Part shown: positions 63,183 to 64,000 of the stretch, piece by piece
Position numbering within the stretch: the stretch's first letter is position 1
Layout of the letters: every line of letters starts with the position of its first letter
Source of the DNA: Vibrio sp. J1-1
Lineage (GTDB): Bacteria > Pseudomonadota > Gammaproteobacteria > Enterobacterales > Vibrionaceae
Length of the DNA stretch: 64,000 nt
Reading direction: 5' to 3'
Assembly (NCBI RefSeq): GCF_021728395.1
Contig: NZ_JAKKCM010000001.1
Coordinates: 434,001-498,000 of the forward strand
The notes under the pieces: generated by a model
Databases searched by the model: none
Told to the model about the DNA's origin: nothing
Seen by the model: the letters and a program-made list of their open reading frames with translations, nothing else
Made by a program: the position numbers and the translations under genes

Positions 63183-64000
63183 TTACTTATTGTGATTGAT
63201 ATTAAACTGGTAACTGGTTTGATGCTGGTAAAACGACTTTTGAGCAATAAAGCGTCTATTCGCCTCTGGCCATTCAGGGTGGTTCGAGCAATCCGGTAAG
63301 AACTGAGTTTCAAGCGCCAGCCCCTGATAATCCTTATACTCCCCACTACGTGATGGTGTTCCCGCCAAGAAGTTACCGCTGTAAAACTGAATCGCAGGTT
63401 TGTCGGTAAATACAGACATCACCACCTGTTTATCTGAACTTGTCAGACATGCTATGGTGCTTTCGCCATCAACCAACTCTTCAGGCAAGGTAAACGCGTG
63501 GTCATAGCCTTTGGCTAGCTTCTGATCTTCATCCTGGAGCAAGCGGGTACCGATTGCCTGAGCGGTACTAAAATCAAAACTGCTCCCTTGGACAGCTTTC
63601 AGCTCGCCAGTTGGGATGAGATTTTCGTCAGTGGGAAGATATTCCTTCGCAAAAAGTTGCAGCTCATGATCGAGAATAGTGTGGCCCGATTCCGCACCAT
63701 CAAGATTAAAATAGGCGTGGTTGGTCAGGTTGATCGGACAGTCCTGGTCACAGATCGCCGAATATTCAATACATAACTGATTGTTTTCCGTCAGCGTATA
63801 AGCGACTTCAGCGGTCAGATTCCCCGGGAAGCCTTGGTCACCGTCGGGGGACATCAAACAGTAAGTAATGTGTGAATCGCTCTTGTCTTTCACCAACCAG
63901 CGGCGTTTATCAAAGCCTTCAACACCGCCATGGAGGCTGTTGCCATTATTGTTGCGAGTAATGGAATAGGTTTGTCCGTTTAAGTTGAACTGCCCATTGG
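63183..64000 (-). CDS. galM: Aldose 1-epimerase (5' end outside window)
   Basis: The minus-strand frame is open from the window edge to the stop at 63183, giving the C-terminal 272 residues of a mutarotase. SLHGGVEGFDKRRW near the edge, NLTNHAYFNLDG (catalytic histidine region), YDHAFTLP and VMSVFTDKPAIQFYSGNFLAG are GalM motifs. GalM interconverts the anomers of galactose, and family members also act on arabinose and xylose, so its place beside araC suggests arabinose anomers. The true start lies beyond 64000; internal GTG or TTG codons near 63895 are not starts because the motif continues upstream. Confidence 0.9.
   Translation of the reverse strand, partial: NGQFNLNGQTYSITRNNNGNSLHGGVEGFDKRRWLVKDKSDSHITYCLMSPDGDQGFPGNLTAEVAYTLTENNQLCIEYSAICDQDCPINLTNHAYFNLDGAESGHTILDHELQLFAKEYLPTDENLIPTGELKAVQGSSFDFSTAQAIGTRLLQDEDQKLAKGYDHAFTLPEELVDGESTIACLTSSDKQVVMSVFTDKPAIQFYSGNFLAGTPSRSGEYKDYQGLALETQFLPDCSNHPEWPEANRRFIAQKSFYQHQTSYQFNINHNK

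Noticed and set aside
1..64000. CRISPR arrays, tRNA or rRNA genes, phage genes, integron sites
   Set aside because: I looked for spaced direct repeats, cloverleaf and rRNA stretches, integrase genes and phage structural genes, and found none.

Overview
The window looks like part of a Vibrio genome, most likely the second chromosome of a species in or near the V. parahaemolyticus/V. alginolyticus/V. harveyi group. Three things point there: the complete vibrioferrin operon pvsABCDE with divergent psuA-pvuA-pvuB, an araBDA/araC/araFGH arabinose locus, and the general sequence style. I saw no rRNA, tRNA, CRISPR array, plasmid origin or intact insertion sequence.

Layout. (1) 1-2500, minus strand: a secreted fructan module. 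Levansucrase (GH68) is followed by a GH32 fructan hydrolase cut by the window edge. The leader contains a class I cyclic-di-GMP riboswitch and a LacI-type palindrome. (2) 3000-7000: a protein-kinase-like phosphotransferase and an M16 zinc protease lipoprotein. (3) 7100-39000: about 32 kb for using a sulfated, uronic-acid-containing glycan. It holds a PL8 lyase, a GH112 galactosyl-HexNAc phosphorylase, a GH88 unsaturated glucuronyl hydrolase, galT-galE-SulP permease, an unknown protein, three S1 sulfatases, a GH2 glycosidase, a ROK repressor, a chemoreceptor, an Opp/Dpp-type ABC importer, a GH154 (DUF2264) protein and an anaerobic sulfatase-maturating enzyme. (4) 39100-51900: vibrioferrin uptake (pvuB, pvuA, psuA) and synthesis/export (pvsA-E); pvuC, pvuD and pvuE are absent where known operons carry them. 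(5) 52000-53200: a general porin. (6) 53700-64000: araFGH, araBDA, araC and a partial galM.

How the genes fit together. None of the glycan-degrading enzymes or sulfatases in region 3 has a visible signal peptide. This suggests that sulfated oligosaccharides enter through a porin and the ABC importer and are taken apart in the cytoplasm: desulfation by FGly sulfatases activated by the radical-SAM enzyme, cleavage by PL8, GH88, GH154 and GH2, and phosphorolysis by GH112, whose galactose-1-phosphate goes to GalT/GalE with no galactokinase. A recurrent 15-bp palindrome, TRAAAYNNNRTTTYA, lies upstream of GH88, SulP-galE-galT, the anSME/sulfatase pair, the porin and, in weaker form, the GH154-ABC operon. 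It resembles the KdgR (IclR-family) operator, which would tie these units to 2-keto-3-deoxygluconate, the expected end product of the unsaturated uronate. No IclR gene is in the window.

Decayed pieces mark region 3 as a rearranged segment: an IS1-family transposase remnant near 20.1 kb, a broken solute-binding-protein-like gene near 17.5 kb and an interrupted ORF near 34.6 kb. All calls come from reading the sequence and translations; no database search was run.
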